Positions 16,778 through 26,073 of a DNA stretch of 52,519 nucleotides are shown here, in pieces; the stretch's first letter is position 1, and every line of letters starts with the position of its first letter. The notes beneath the pieces were generated by a model. It was not told the origin of the DNA. It was given only the letters and a program-made list of their open reading frames with translations, and searched no databases. Location: the NCBI RefSeq assembly GCF_900106845.1, contig NZ_LT629850.1, forward strand, positions 2,098,931 through 2,151,449. The letters run 5' to 3'. The position numbers and the translations under genes were made by a program. Source of the DNA: Romboutsia timonensis. Lineage in GTDB: Bacteria > Bacillota > Clostridia > Peptostreptococcales > Peptostreptococcaceae.

Positions 16778-17032
16778 TCACTCTTTATTAATAATATTCC
16801 TAACCTGAACTTCACTTATCCCATACTTCATGGAAATATCCCTATAACTACCCTTAAACTCCTCCCTTATCCTTCTATTCCTAATAGGCTTAACCAAATT
16901 ACTTTCATTAGGAATATACAACAAACTTCCACCAGCTAACTTCACCAAATCCTTAAAAGCATCTATACCTATAACATCAACCACATCCTTAACACTATCA
17001 GGAACATCACTTTCTGTTAAAAACTCTAACAT
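16778..17032 (-). CDS. Mor-like helix-turn-helix protein, cassette B
   Basis: 84-residue paralogue of 8339-8590 with about ten substitutions (SLLYIPNESNLVKPIRNRRI, YRDISMKYGISEVQVRNIIN). The ribosome site AGGGGGAGTTGT selects the ATG at 17032 rather than 17050. It is divergent from the amidase gene at 17183 as in cassette A. Confidence 0.75.
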   Translation of the reverse strand: MLEFLTESDVPDSVKDVVDVIGIDAFKDLVKLAGGSLLYIPNESNLVKPIRNRRIREEFKGSYRDISMKYGISEVQVRNIINKE

Positions 17033-17182
17033 ACAACTCCCCCTATCCAATTTAGTTACATATAATTTCTACATCAAATAATTATCATCCTACCAAATAG
17101 TAAAATCCTTCTATATCAAACTTAATAAAAACTATTATAACCTTTAATAAATAATGATTTTAAAACTAAGGAGGAATAAAAT

Positions 17183-17845
17183 ATGAAATGGTATCTAGAC
17201 TTTGGACATGGAGGAAAAGATTCTGGAGCAATAGGTCCTACAAACTTAAAAGAAAGTGATATAGCCTTAAAAATAGGCATGATTATAAAAGAAAATCTTG
17301 AAAATGCATTTGAAAAAGTAATAACTACTCGTGATAATGACAAATACTATTCACTAGATTATAGAACTAAAAAAGCAAACAATGAAAACTCTGACTACTT
17401 TATAAGCATACATCTAAATTCAGCAACTAACACATCTGCAAAAGGATGTGAAGTATGGTTATATGATGATAATAGTAAACTTCAAACACTTGCTAATAAT
17501 CTATGCAATAACCTAGCAACTAAAATAAATACACCCAATCGTGGAGTTAAATATTCTAAAAAATTATCAGTACTCAAAAACTCAAAAATGCCTGCTCTTT
17601 TAATTGAGATAGACTTTATATCAAATAAAGAAGTAGAAAACTATTTAAGAAATGATAAAAACCTAAAAAACATATCAGATACAATATCATCAACCCTACT
17701 TTCATTTGTAAATAAATCTATTATTGACGATGGAGTATTTTACCGAGTATGTATAGGCTCATTTAATAATAAAGATAATGCAGTTAATCTAAAAAATGAA
17801 GCTATCTCAAAAGGATTTAAAGATACTCATATATACACTACTTAA
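17183..17845 (+). CDS. N-acetylmuramoyl-L-alanine amidase (Amidase_3) with short SPOR-like tail, cassette B
   Basis: 220 residues, colinear with the cassette A amidase. The same candidate catalytic positions are kept: His9, Glu24, His77 and Glu142. The shortened SPOR-like tail again ends DTHIYTT. AAGGAGGAATAAAAT precedes the ATG. Here DUF1659 follows after only 86 bp, without the TcyP insertion, so this copy shows the ancestral order. The two copies have diverged mostly at third positions and in residues 90-130. Confidence 0.92.
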   Translation: MKWYLDFGHGGKDSGAIGPTNLKESDIALKIGMIIKENLENAFEKVITTRDNDKYYSLDYRTKKANNENSDYFISIHLNSATNTSAKGCEVWLYDDNSKLQTLANNLCNNLATKINTPNRGVKYSKKLSVLKNSKMPALLIEIDFISNKEVENYLRNDKNLKNISDTISSTLLSFVNKSIIDDGVFYRVCIGSFNNKDNAVNLKNEAISKGFKDTHIYTT

Positions 17846-17931
17846 TAAAATTTTTTTATAAAATACTTTAATATAACATAAAATTAAAACTTTCTATAAT
17901 TATATTAAATAACAAATAAGGAGGTAATAAC

Positions 17932-18156
17932 ATGGCTGTTACAACTATGAATAACCCATCTAGCTTAAGAGTAAAATTAGATGCTGGAAGAGATGACTCT
18001 ACAGGAAACACTATAGTAAAATCTAAAACTTACTCAAACTTAAAATATGATGCTAATAACCAAGATGTATATGATGTAGCACAAGCTCTTATGGGACTTC
18101 AAGATTATCCTGTACTTGAAGTATTAAAACAAGATTCTACCACTCTAGAAGGGTAA
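17932..18156 (+). CDS. DUF1659 family protein, cassette B
   Basis: 74 residues; same family and order as 12091-12312, with a C-terminal EG extension. AAGGAGGTAATAAC precedes the ATG. DUF2922 starts 29 bp downstream. Confidence 0.85.
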   Translation: MAVTTMNNPSSLRVKLDAGRDDSTGNTIVKSKTYSNLKYDANNQDVYDVAQALMGLQDYPVLEVLKQDSTTLEG

Positions 18157-18185
18157 CTGAAATAAAAAAGAAAGGAGAATAAATT

Positions 18186-18413
18186 ATGGAAACTACTAAA
18201 AAACTTATTATGTCATTTTTAACAAGTGATGATAGAAAAGTTTCTTTATCAGTTGATAATCCAAGAGAGGATATTACAGAAACAGAAATTAAATCAGCAA
18301 TGGACTTAGTTGTTGAAAAAAATATATTCGCTCCAAATGGTGGTAATATAGTAGCTACTGTGGAAGCTAAGGTAGTAGTAACTGATACTACTGAATACGA
18401 CTTAGTCTTATAA
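18186..18413 (+). CDS. DUF2922 family protein, cassette B
   Basis: 75 residues, nearly identical to 12342-12569 (three substitutions by eye). AAAGGAGAATAAATT precedes the ATG. It is followed by a hairpin (18416-18445) and then yvrJ. Confidence 0.86.
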   Translation: METTKKLIMSFLTSDDRKVSLSVDNPREDITETEIKSAMDLVVEKNIFAPNGGNIVATVEAKVVVTDTTEYDLVL

Positions 18414-18415
18414 TA

Positions 18416-18445
18416 AAAAGCTATGCATTAAGTTGCATAGCTTTT
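18416..18445 (+). terminator. Hairpin between DUF2922 and yvrJ
   Basis: AAAAGCTATGCA and TGCATAGCTTTT are perfect arms around a 6-nt loop, followed by ATCTTT. It may partly terminate transcription before yvrJ. In cassette A only the right arm remains (GGCATAGCTTTTTT). Confidence 0.7.
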
Positions 18446-18476
18446 ATCTTTATAAGTTTTGAAAGGAGTATATTTT

Positions 18477-18623
18477 ATGGAATTTGATTTACAAAATCTT
18501 ATAGCTTCTGTAGGCTTTCCTATAACCCTTAGTATGTATTTACTTGTAAGGATTGAGGGAAAATTACAGACTCTATCTGACAGTATAAATGAATTATCTA
18601 AAAATATTATAGGTATGAAGTAA
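18477..18623 (+). CDS. yvrJ: YvrJ family small membrane protein, cassette B
   Basis: 48 residues with ATG start after GAAAGGAGTATATTTT. Membrane helix LIASVGFPITLSMYLLVRIE and tail LQTLSDSINELSKNIIGMK. It is the intact reference for the TTG-start copy at 12611 and the relic at 13313. A terminator with arms GAGAGTATA / TATACTCTC follows at 18641-18669. Confidence 0.85.
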   Translation: MEFDLQNLIASVGFPITLSMYLLVRIEGKLQTLSDSINELSKNIIGMK

Positions 18624-18640
18624 AACCTAATAATTCAAAA

Positions 18641-18675
18641 GAGAGTATATAAAAAATAGATATACTCTCTTTTTT
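18641..18675 (+). terminator. Terminator of cassette B
   Basis: GAGAGTATA and TATACTCTC arms around an A-rich loop, followed by TTTTTTATA. Confidence 0.75.
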
Positions 18676-18805
18676 ATACTATTTAGTTGTTAAATAAGAT
18701 ATTAGTTCGCAATATATTAATATTGTCTATGAAATCCTTTAATTAAAATTTAAATTGTAATTATGTTCGTACAGAAGTTAATTATTATTGATATTTATTA
18801 TAGCC

Positions 18806-19831
18806 TTACTTTCCTATTGTAAACTCATCACTTACTTTTTTAAAATCACTATCAAAAGTCATATATCCACTTTGTACTTCTGCTACATATACTGTAAATT
18901 TCATATTTTCTAAGTCTAAATCTATTCCTGTATAATGTCTTTCTAGTATAGGTTCTTCGCTAATACAATTTGTCATATTGAATACTACTTCTAATCCTTT
19001 TTTATCTACACCTTTTATTTTAATATCATAGTACTTTTCATAATTATAGTTTTCTATACTTAAATAAAATTTTTCTCCAATTTTATTTTTTGTAAACTTT
19101 TCAAGTTTAATCTTTGCTCCACTTTCTAGTTCTATAGTTTTATTAATATTTACTTCTTCTGTATCTAGTGCTAATTGTTTTCCATTTGCTTTAAATTCAA
19201 ACACCCATGGTCTACCTTTTACCTTACCTTCATTCCATAATTCAAACTTTATTTTTATATCTACATTCCCTTTTAATTCATTTTTATCTATACCAAATAA
19301 TGTTCCAGTCATAATAGTTTTTGCAGTATAATCATCAATATAATCAATTCCACTTCCTCCAAGTACACTTATATCTTTATCATTAATAGAAATTTCTGTT
19401 ACTAAAAGGTCATCATATCCTATTTCATCTAATTTTTTATGACTTTTTGTTGTGTAAGTAAAATTAATTTCATCATTGTTTAATACAACATCATTTAGAG
19501 TTAATTCTATTCCATTTTTTGTTATGCTTTGATTTATGACATCTGTGTAATCATCTAAATCATATGGTAGATATAGTGCTTTTGATAATTTGTACCCTAC
19601 ATCCTCTATTATTTCCTTAGCATAAGATACAAAGTCTTTATTTATAAGACAAATACTAATTATTAAAATAGATGCTATTAGACTATATTTTTTATAATTA
19701 TTATTTTTACTTAGTTTTTTTATTATTCTTTTTTTAACTATAGTTTTATCAATATCACTAAATTTTGCATTATCTAATTCTTCTAAATCTATATCAACAT
19801 CGTTCAATAGTTCATATATATTTTTACTCAT
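18806..19831 (-). CDS. DUF4179 domain membrane protein, probable anti-sigma factor
   Basis: 341 residues: cytosolic N-terminal ~45 residues, one membrane segment at ~48-65 (YSLIASILIISICLI), then an extracellular region with DUF4179-like beta-rich sequence (ITKNGIELTLNDVVLNNDEINFTY is typical). Such proteins pair with extracytoplasmic-function-type sigma factors and hold them inactive. It starts 12 bp after the sigma gene stop, so the two form one operon. AGGAGAAGGTAAAT precedes the ATG. The signal sensed is unknown. Confidence 0.82.
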   Translation of the reverse strand: MSKNIYELLNDVDIDLEELDNAKFSDIDKTIVKKRIIKKLSKNNNYKKYSLIASILIISICLINKDFVSYAKEIIEDVGYKLSKALYLPYDLDDYTDVINQSITKNGIELTLNDVVLNNDEINFTYTTKSHKKLDEIGYDDLLVTEISINDKDISVLGGSGIDYIDDYTAKTIMTGTLFGIDKNELKGNVDIKIKFELWNEGKVKGRPWVFEFKANGKQLALDTEEVNINKTIELESGAKIKLEKFTKNKIGEKFYLSIENYNYEKYYDIKIKGVDKKGLEVVFNMTNCISEEPILERHYTGIDLDLENMKFTVYVAEVQSGYMTFDSDFKKVSDEFTIGK

Positions 19832-19843
19832 ATTTACCTTCTC

Positions 19844-20383
19844 CTATTTTCTTAGCATTCTTCTTACTTTAACTTTTCCTTTACTTACTCTGTTGTAGAT
19901 ATTATTTTTATGTATGTTCATTTCTTTACTTACATTTTCGACTTCTTTCCCTTCCACAAAAAGTTTTATAAATATTTTTTTATCTTCGCTACTTAAACAA
20001 TCTAATATTTGTTCTACTTCTTTATCTAATTCATTTTTTGTTACTATTTCAAAGGTATCTTCCTTTGAAGGTATATTTAATTCATATATATTTTCTTCTT
20101 GCATATATTTGTGATACTTTCTTTTATAATCTATAGTTTTGTACTTTGATATTGCTGCTACCCAATTTTTAAAGGAATTTTTTGTTTCGTCATAACTATT
20201 AATATTGTTCCATATACCTAAAAGAATATCATCAAAGCATTCTTCTTGATATTCTTTTAAGTTATAGAGATATTTCTTTATAGATGAATTTATAATCCAT
20301 CCATAGTTATCTATTACATAAACTAAAGCCTTTTCATTTTTTAGTTTTAGTTGGTCTATAAAGTTATTTTCATTTACTTTCAT
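19844..20383 (-). CDS. Sigma-70 family RNA polymerase sigma factor (ECF type)
   Basis: 179 residues. Region 2 is visible as EECFDDILLGIWNNINSYD followed by FKNWVAAISKYKTIDYKRKY. Region 4 is ILDCLSSEDKKIFIKLFVEG and VSKEMNIHKNNIYNRVSKGK, a helix-turn-helix. Short length and lack of regions 1 and 3 mark the ECF class. First gene of the operon with the DUF4179 protein downstream; no clear autoregulated promoter could be assigned upstream. Confidence 0.88.
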   Translation of the reverse strand: MKVNENNFIDQLKLKNEKALVYVIDNYGWIINSSIKKYLYNLKEYQEECFDDILLGIWNNINSYDETKNSFKNWVAAISKYKTIDYKRKYHKYMQEENIYELNIPSKEDTFEIVTKNELDKEVEQILDCLSSEDKKIFIKLFVEGKEVENVSKEMNIHKNNIYNRVSKGKVKVRRMLRK

Positions 20384-20484
20384 CCAATTTTCCCCTTCAT
20401 AAATTTTCTTAAAATTGACATCTATATATTAATTCGTTCTAAATGATAAGTAACCTATTCAATAAATTAATTTTTTTATTTTTA

Positions 20485-20539
20485 ATTCTTGATAATATTC
20501 CTGTAATTAAAAAAGAAGGTCAATAATATTATCAAGAAT
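20485..20539. repeat. 15-bp inverted repeat upstream of the sigma gene
   Basis: ATTCTTGATAATATT (20485-20499) and AATATTATCAAGAAT (20525-20539) are perfect arms with a 25-nt loop, about 100 bp upstream of the sigma factor start. It could be a regulatory dyad or a remnant of an element end. Confidence 0.6.
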
Positions 20540-20604
20540 AAATTTAAAAAAATATTAAAAAACCTAAATTTAACATATTACATATGTATAGTATGTTAAT
20601 ACTA

Positions 20605-20640
20605 AAAATGGGATAACTCTATTTTGAGCTATCCCATTTT
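20605..20640. terminator. Bidirectional terminator-like stem-loop
   Basis: AAAATGGGAT and ATCCCATTTT arms (20605-20614, 20631-20640). A second perfect palindromic stem GTTCGTAATT / AATTACGAAC follows at 20643-20668. The remaining DNA up to 21035 holds only a GACAAAATA/TATTTTGTC dyad near 20796 and no gene. Confidence 0.55.
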
Positions 20641-21035
20641 TAGTTCGTAATTTATAACAATTACGAACATTAATTATATTATACATAATATTCCATTATA
20701 CTCTAATTATAAATAACCTTATAAGTTAAAGCAGAATTGACTTTTTAAGCTAATTCAAAAATCTATTTTTAATAGTAGTTCTAGTTATATCTGGACAAAA
20801 TAGAGGTATTTTGTCTTTGGTAATTCTGGTTTGATTATAGTCTAGTCATTTCTTATTTAGCAACAAAATAGTTTAACATAATTTTATAAAAAGATTTATA
20901 GGTTTTTAATATAATTAAATAACATATTAATATATACACATATTAAGCAAAATGTACATATTTTTTAGTATGAAGAACTAAGCTATAAAATATAGTATCT
21001 TCAATAAATCTAACATAAATATGGGGGCAACAAAT

Positions 21036-21543
21036 ATGAGTAATTCAGACTTTGAAAAAAATTTATTCATAACATACTTAGATGAAGTTGAGAGTTATAA
21101 TCTGGGTGATTATTCTTTTATGTCTATTGTAAGTATATCTATGAGGAAAAATTATTATAAAAATGTGATTGAGCCTAAGTGGAAGAAGCTTCGAGAAAAA
21201 TATTGTATACCAGATGGTGCTTGCTTACATTTTACAGATATAAAAGCATTATTAAATAAAAAGTATTTTGATAGACCAGAAAAAGAACGTAATTTAGATT
21301 TAGAAAAAGCATTTTGTAATGGAAATATTTTGGATAAAAGTAAGTTATATAATTTTTATATAGATATTATAGATATTATAGATGAATGTGAAATTGATGT
21401 TTTAGTAACTGGAATTAGACAAGATAAAAATAGTAAATTTAATCAATGTAAAAAGCAATTGCAAAATATATATTATATTTTATTAAGAGAACATTTGGAT
21501 AATTTAGCCGAGTATATGACCTTTAAGTCAGATAATAACGATA
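21036..21543 (+). pseudogene. DUF3800 protein, 5' part (interrupted by the IS1595-family element)
   Basis: N-terminal ~170 codons of a DUF3800 gene: YLDEVESYNLGDYSFMS supplies the acidic DExS-like motif, and CLHFTDIKALL follows. DUF3800 proteins have an RNase H-like fold and often occur near phage-defence genes. An ATG at 21021 lies before GGGGG and lacks a ribosome site; the ATG at 21036 is preferred. The frame runs 15 codons into the element before a stop. Joining base 21543 to 23672 restores the frame with no stop into the 3' part, giving about 307 residues. Confidence 0.85.
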
Positions 21544-21636
21544 CGCTATGTTTAAGAAAGTTGTTGATTTTTGATATAGTATTATGATATGTAGGGTATA
21601 ATATAGATATATTAAAATTTCGGAGGATTTAATTGG

Positions 21637-22695
21637 ATGAATGCAAATTCTATAATAAAGTATTTATTGACTTTAGATAAAAATGAACAACAAAAAGTAT
21701 TTAATTTTTTAGAAGAAAAGTTAATTATAGGTTCTTTAACAACTCAAATTAAAGAGGATATTAAAGAGAATAGGTTTGCATCAGGCAAAGTATGTCCTCA
21801 TTGTAAAAGCAATGAAGTCTCAAGAAATGGAAAATATAAAGGTAAGCAAAGATATATGTGTAAATCATGTAATAAAACATTTACTGACTTTACGTTCTCT
21901 CCTTGCTATCACTCCAAAAAAGATTTCTCAAAGTGGTTAGAATATATCAAATGTATGGTCGCTGGGTATTCTATTCGAAAATGTGCTGAAATAGTTGAAA
22001 TAACTGTACCAACTTCATTTTCTTGGAGACATAAAATTTTAGATGCATTAAGATTATATATAGGAACAGGTCATGTATCAGGTCTTGTTGAAGCAGATGA
22101 AACATTTTTTAGATTATCGTATAAAGGTAATCATAGTAAGAATGCACTATTTACTATGCCTAGAAAATCTAATAAAAGAGGTCCTAACAGTAAAAAATCT
22201 ATTGATGAAGAACCCAAAAAGAGAGGTATATCAAAAAATCAAGTTGCAGTAATGTGTGCTTTAGATAGAAACGGAAATATAATTTCAGAGTTGATTTGCA
22301 ATGGAAGAATGAAATATAAAGATGTAGAGCGATTATTTAAAGATAGAATAGAAGAAAAATCAACATTGTGTATAGATTCTCATAAAAGTTATATTCGTTT
22401 AGATAGTAACTTTGACGTAGATATACAAAAAATAGAAACTGGAAAGTTTAAAAAAGGTATCTATCATATTCAACATATAAATTCTTATCATAGTAGATTA
22501 AAAAAATGGATGGATAGATTTAATGGGGTTGCAACCAAATATTTGAACAACTATATGTACTGGTTTAAATGGATTGAATTATTTAAAACAGACAAAGATT
22601 CTATGAAGTGTAAGAGATTATTTGTTCAATCTCATACATCTTATTCAAATACTAAAATCGAAGATTTTAAAAATAGAAAGCCATTGTATATATAA
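21637..22695 (+). CDS. IS1595-family transposase (ISXO2-like)
   Basis: 352 residues, intact. N-terminal zinc ribbon Cys53/Cys56 and Cys75/Cys78 (CPHC...CKSC), a helix-turn-helix region (YSIRKCAEIVEI), and a DDE-type core starting VEADETFF (Asp154), TLCIDSHKSY (Asp247) and HINSYHSRLKKW (Asn282 region), as expected for ISXO2/IS1595. CGGAGGATTTAATTGG precedes the ATG. A second, N-terminally truncated copy with a different passenger lies at 36656-37318. Confidence 0.93.
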   Translation: MNANSIIKYLLTLDKNEQQKVFNFLEEKLIIGSLTTQIKEDIKENRFASGKVCPHCKSNEVSRNGKYKGKQRYMCKSCNKTFTDFTFSPCYHSKKDFSKWLEYIKCMVAGYSIRKCAEIVEITVPTSFSWRHKILDALRLYIGTGHVSGLVEADETFFRLSYKGNHSKNALFTMPRKSNKRGPNSKKSIDEEPKKRGISKNQVAVMCALDRNGNIISELICNGRMKYKDVERLFKDRIEEKSTLCIDSHKSYIRLDSNFDVDIQKIETGKFKKGIYHIQHINSYHSRLKKWMDRFNGVATKYLNNYMYWFKWIELFKTDKDSMKCKRLFVQSHTSYSNTKIEDFKNRKPLYI

Positions 22696-22761
22696 ATTAT
22701 ATTTGTTATATTATCAATTGTAGAGTTTATAAAAAATGTTATATATACAGGGGGATATTTA

Positions 22762-23559
22762 ATGAGGAAGTTATTTATAACAATTTCAAAAACTATTTTA
22801 TTCTTTGTTGGGTGGGCAGTGTTAGTAGGTTTTACGCCCGATATTCCAACAGATAATCCAGCAATTCTAAGATTAGGGTGGGAATTCACTCCTTTGTTAA
22901 CTATAATAGTATTTACTTTAGTTTTCGTATTTGTATTAGAAAAGAGAAATATAAAAGTCCCAATATTCAATGATTTTTACAAGAATTTTTTTATAGGAAT
23001 TGTAACAGGATTTTTATGGTTAGGTAGTGTTGTTGTCATATTGATGCTTACTGGAATCATGGTAATACAAGGTGAAAATAAAGTAGAATACATTCTTATC
23101 TGGATGCTGTCTTCACTACTAAATGTAGTAATGCAAGAATTATTAATAAGAGGTTATTTATATCAGTTGTTCAAGAAGAACTACAATGCAATTATTTCAG
23201 GATTTTTAACTACTATATTATTTACGGCTATGCATGGAGGGGCTTTTGAAGCAGGGATTATTCCTGTTCTTAACATTATAACAATGAGTATATTTGTAAT
23301 TCTTTTGTTAGAGTATACAGGCACATTGTTAGCACCTATAATTGTTCACTTTGTGTGGAATACAATAGGTTGCATTATACTTGGGGGAGTTTCTTTGGCT
23401 AGTGATTATCCTAATTTACTTAATAGTATATTTAAGGGAAACATACTTTTATCAGGTGGAATTTACAAAATTGAAGGTAGTATAATAGTATTGGTTATAA
23501 ATATCCTTTTAATTGTAACTTTCTTCTTATTAAACAAGAATAAAAATAGCAAAAATTAA
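22762..23559 (+). CDS. CPBP family intramembrane protease, passenger of the IS1595-family element
   Basis: 265-residue membrane protein with about seven hydrophobic segments. The CPBP/CAAX-protease motifs are MQELLIRGYLY (motif 1, usually EExxxR; here the first Glu is Gln), FTAMHGG (motif 2) and HFVWNTIG (motif 3). Relatives process or give immunity to peptides and bacteriocins. AGGGGGATATTTA precedes the ATG. It lies 66 bp after the transposase stop inside the element ends, so it moves with it. The Gln substitution could reduce activity. Confidence 0.85.
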   Translation: MRKLFITISKTILFFVGWAVLVGFTPDIPTDNPAILRLGWEFTPLLTIIVFTLVFVFVLEKRNIKVPIFNDFYKNFFIGIVTGFLWLGSVVVILMLTGIMVIQGENKVEYILIWMLSSLLNVVMQELLIRGYLYQLFKKNYNAIISGFLTTILFTAMHGGAFEAGIIPVLNIITMSIFVILLLEYTGTLLAPIIVHFVWNTIGCIILGGVSLASDYPNLLNSIFKGNILLSGGIYKIEGSIIVLVINILLIVTFFLLNKNKNSKN

Positions 23560-23671
23560 TTACATTTACATATAAATTATATCGGATAGAAAAGAGGGCT
23601 TAAATTAGTCCTCTTTGTTTTTGTTAGTATACTACTTTTTCAACATTATTCTTAAACATAGCGTAACGATA

Positions 23672-24087
23672 ATAAAAAAAGAAAACTTTATGCAACTCAA
23701 TTGATATTTGATGGAGATCAAAGTTTTAAGCCTAAAAAACATATTATATATGCTTTTTCAGATATTATATGTAATGGGACTAAAAGATTTAATGCAAAAT
23801 ACTGTATGTCATGCTTTGATAATCTTGAATTTGTAGGTAAAGATGAAGTAGGTTTAGCAAGTGGAGAAAGTCATGCAGGTAATGAACTTTTAGATTTTAT
23901 AGCTTTATATGCAGCTAAATATTTTTCTAAAGATATGATGATAGATGACTATATCAAGTTTAAAGGAGTAGGTGAGGCAGAAGCTAAAGAGTATGTTGAT
24001 AAAAATATAAAAATCTATATAGGTAAAAAAGATATCTATCCACATAAATCAATAGAGAAAAAAATATATAAAAATAAATCCTTTTAA
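23672..24087 (+). pseudogene. DUF3800 protein, 3' part
   Basis: C-terminal ~138 codons of the gene whose 5' part is 21036-21543. It reads KKRKLYATQLIFDGDQSF from the junction, then IIYAFSDIICNGTKRFN and ESHAGNELLDFIALYAAKYF, the conserved acidic/Asn C-terminal half of DUF3800. No start with a ribosome site is present, so it is unlikely to be made on its own. Confidence 0.85.
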
Positions 24088-24749
24088 GTGAACAATATTT
24101 TATTTTAAATCATATACTTTTATTATATGGAGGGAATTTACCTGTACCATATTTATAAAAAATATAATTGTAGAAAGCTGAGATTTAAAACATTAAATTA
24201 TAGTAATTGAAAGGATGATATATATCAGAAGTATAATATTAAGGCTAAATAAAAAATATGCTGAGAAATAATGTAATGGTATCTCTATTCATACCTGAAA
24301 TTAATATTTGAATAGATTAAAAATATTAAAATAGTCTAAGATCATACTAAAATAAGGTAAGAATATAGAGTCTTAAAATGTATAAACAAATTGATTGGAG
24401 TTATATTTTGCATAAATACTTCAATTAAACTGTTAATTTGCTAAGCTTAGATACTCAAGGGTTTAAGGTAATAATTGCTATTGGTACGATTTTGCAATAA
24501 GTAGATTATTTTTATATAACAGAGGCAATTTAGCTGTACTGTGAACTCTTATAGGAGATTTATTCTATAAGAATATAAAAATAACTAGATATTGCTCAAT
24601 TAAAACAAAAAGACTAGAGTTTTATTATTCTAGTCTTTTTTATTTGATAGATTGTCAATATAAAAAACATACAAAACAATATAATATTGACAGCATTGCA
24701 ATTGAAAACATATATAAAATCTTTCCATTAGCAAATCAATAACCATAAT
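24088..24749. other. Gene-poor stretch
   Basis: No coding region could be supported. The only structure seen is a perfect terminator-like hairpin at 24607-24641 (arms AAAAGACTAGA / TCTAGTCTTTT, then TTTATTT). Confidence 0.5.
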
Positions 24750-25082
24750 CTACTTATTATTATTATAGCTATAACTATCATAGCGATAGATTCAATTATT
24801 ATAATAAATAAAACATTCCATCTATTATAATTTGATATATCTCCAAATAAAGATAATCCATAACCTACAATTAAACATATAAAGGCAAACCTATTTATAT
24901 AAATAACTTCAACTTTTTTCGTAATTTCTTTTTATCTAAACATACCTTGTTATCTTTACTTCTTTCTGCTATATTACTTCCTAGAAAATATGATTGAATT
25001 ACTTTTTCTTTAATACTTCCTAAACTCCATAGTAATAAAATTAATCCACCCGATACTTGAAAGGATATTGATAATATATATA
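24750..25082 (-). pseudogene. Frameshifted small membrane protein gene
   Basis: Two minus-strand frames together read like one membrane protein: ISFQVSGGLILLLWSLGSIK followed by EKVIQSYFLGSNIAERSKDN, then after a shift near 24905-24920 RFAFICLIVGYGLSLFGDIS followed by NYNRWNVLFIIIIESIAMIV. Two hydrophobic pairs around a charged loop suggest an immunity- or DUF3784-like membrane protein; the family is not certain. The 5' end is unclear. Confidence 0.5.
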
Positions 25083-25263
25083 TGTGTAGAACTCAGTTTT
25101 TTCATTTCCTTATATTTTACATATTCCATTATACTACTATATTACAACTTATATATTTAACATATATAATCATAATTTATAGCAATTATAAACTCTTATA
25201 TTTATTATATAGTATCATTTTCAACTACATCATAGAAAATAAATAGTCACATAGCCTTTTATA

Positions 25264-26073
25264 TCATCCATATATCCTATAATTAAGCTCTCTCCCCCTT
25301 AACTCAACCACTCTACCCTTAGTCATCTCAACCAACCTACTACCCAAAGCCTCATCAACATCAATCAACCTACTCACACTAAGCTCGCTACTAATAATAA
25401 CTGGCAAATTATTAAAATACCTGTGATTTATAAGCTCAAACATAATATTTACATCACTATCAGTAATCTTGCCCTTAAACAAATCATCAATAAAAAGCAC
25501 CCTAGCACTTTTATACCTATTCATCATCTTATTGTAATACACACTATCCATCATATTCTGCTTAATACCAGTAATAGCATCACGATAACCCATATAAACA
25601 ACACTAATACCCCTATCCATAAGCTCATTACAAATAGCCATACTAAGATGGGTCTTTCCAGACCCAACTTGTCCCAAAAACATAACAGAATTACACCTAT
25701 TATTTTCAATATCTAAAAACTCATTTTCATAATCCATAGCTTTTTTATAACCTTCCATAGTAGCCATACTTCTAGAAAAATCAAAATTATCAAACCTCTT
25801 ATTCCTAAACTCTTTACCTATACCGCTCTTTTTAAGAATATCTTCAGCTTCTCTTAATGCTCTACATTCACATGGAGTAGCTATACCATCATCTATTATA
25901 AAAGTCATATCCCTACACTTTTTACATCTATAGTTGTCCTCTGTTTCTTCGCATTTCATCAATGGATCTTCTAATTTCTTCAACTTCTTCTGCTGTTGGC
26001 TTTCTAGTATACTCTTCATTCTCTCTTTCATTTGCATTGGCATATTTATATTGGCTATACTCTCCACTTTCAT
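25264..26073 (-). CDS. DnaC-like AAA+ ATPase, phage helicase loader
   Basis: 269 residues. N-terminal Cys cluster (Cys50, Cys53, Cys68, Cys70) as in DnaC/DnaI loaders, Walker A GQVGSGKT at 134-141, Walker B VLFIDD at 192-197, then sensor region VIISSELSVSRL and Arg-rich GSRLVEMTKGR. It should load the replicative helicase at the phage origin. The called start overlaps the upstream DnaD-like gene by 146 bp in another frame; AGGAGAG is very close to that ATG, so an internal start (ATG at codon 11-19) is possible. No replicative helicase or structural genes follow; the prophage stops here. Confidence 0.88.
   Translation of the reverse strand: MKVESIANINMPMQMKERMKSILESQQQKKLKKLEDPLMKCEETEDNYRCKKCRDMTFIIDDGIATPCECRALREAEDILKKSGIGKEFRNKRFDNFDFSRSMATMEGYKKAMDYENEFLDIENNRCNSVMFLGQVGSGKTHLSMAICNELMDRGISVVYMGYRDAITGIKQNMMDSVYYNKMMNRYKSARVLFIDDLFKGKITDSDVNIMFELINHRYFNNLPVIISSELSVSRLIDVDEALGSRLVEMTKGRVVELRGRELNYRIYG

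Larger units (their letters stand above)
21544..23663 (+). mobile_element. IS1595-family element with passenger gene (transposase + CPBP protease)
   Basis: Inverted ends CGCTATGTTTAAGA (left, 21544) and TCTTAAACATAGCG (right, to 23663). The 8-bp target duplication TAACGATA is perfect (21536-21543 and 23664-23671). Length 2120 bp. IS1595 members are known to make 8-bp duplications and to carry passenger genes. A terminator-like stem (AGAGGGCTTAA / TTAGTCCTCT) lies near 23592-23612 at the right end. The insertion interrupts a DUF3800 gene. Confidence 0.93.

Noticed and set aside
25245-25257. CACATAGCC as an inverted partner of the 30830 end
   Set aside because: Only the outer 9 bases match, and the two ends would point away from each other.
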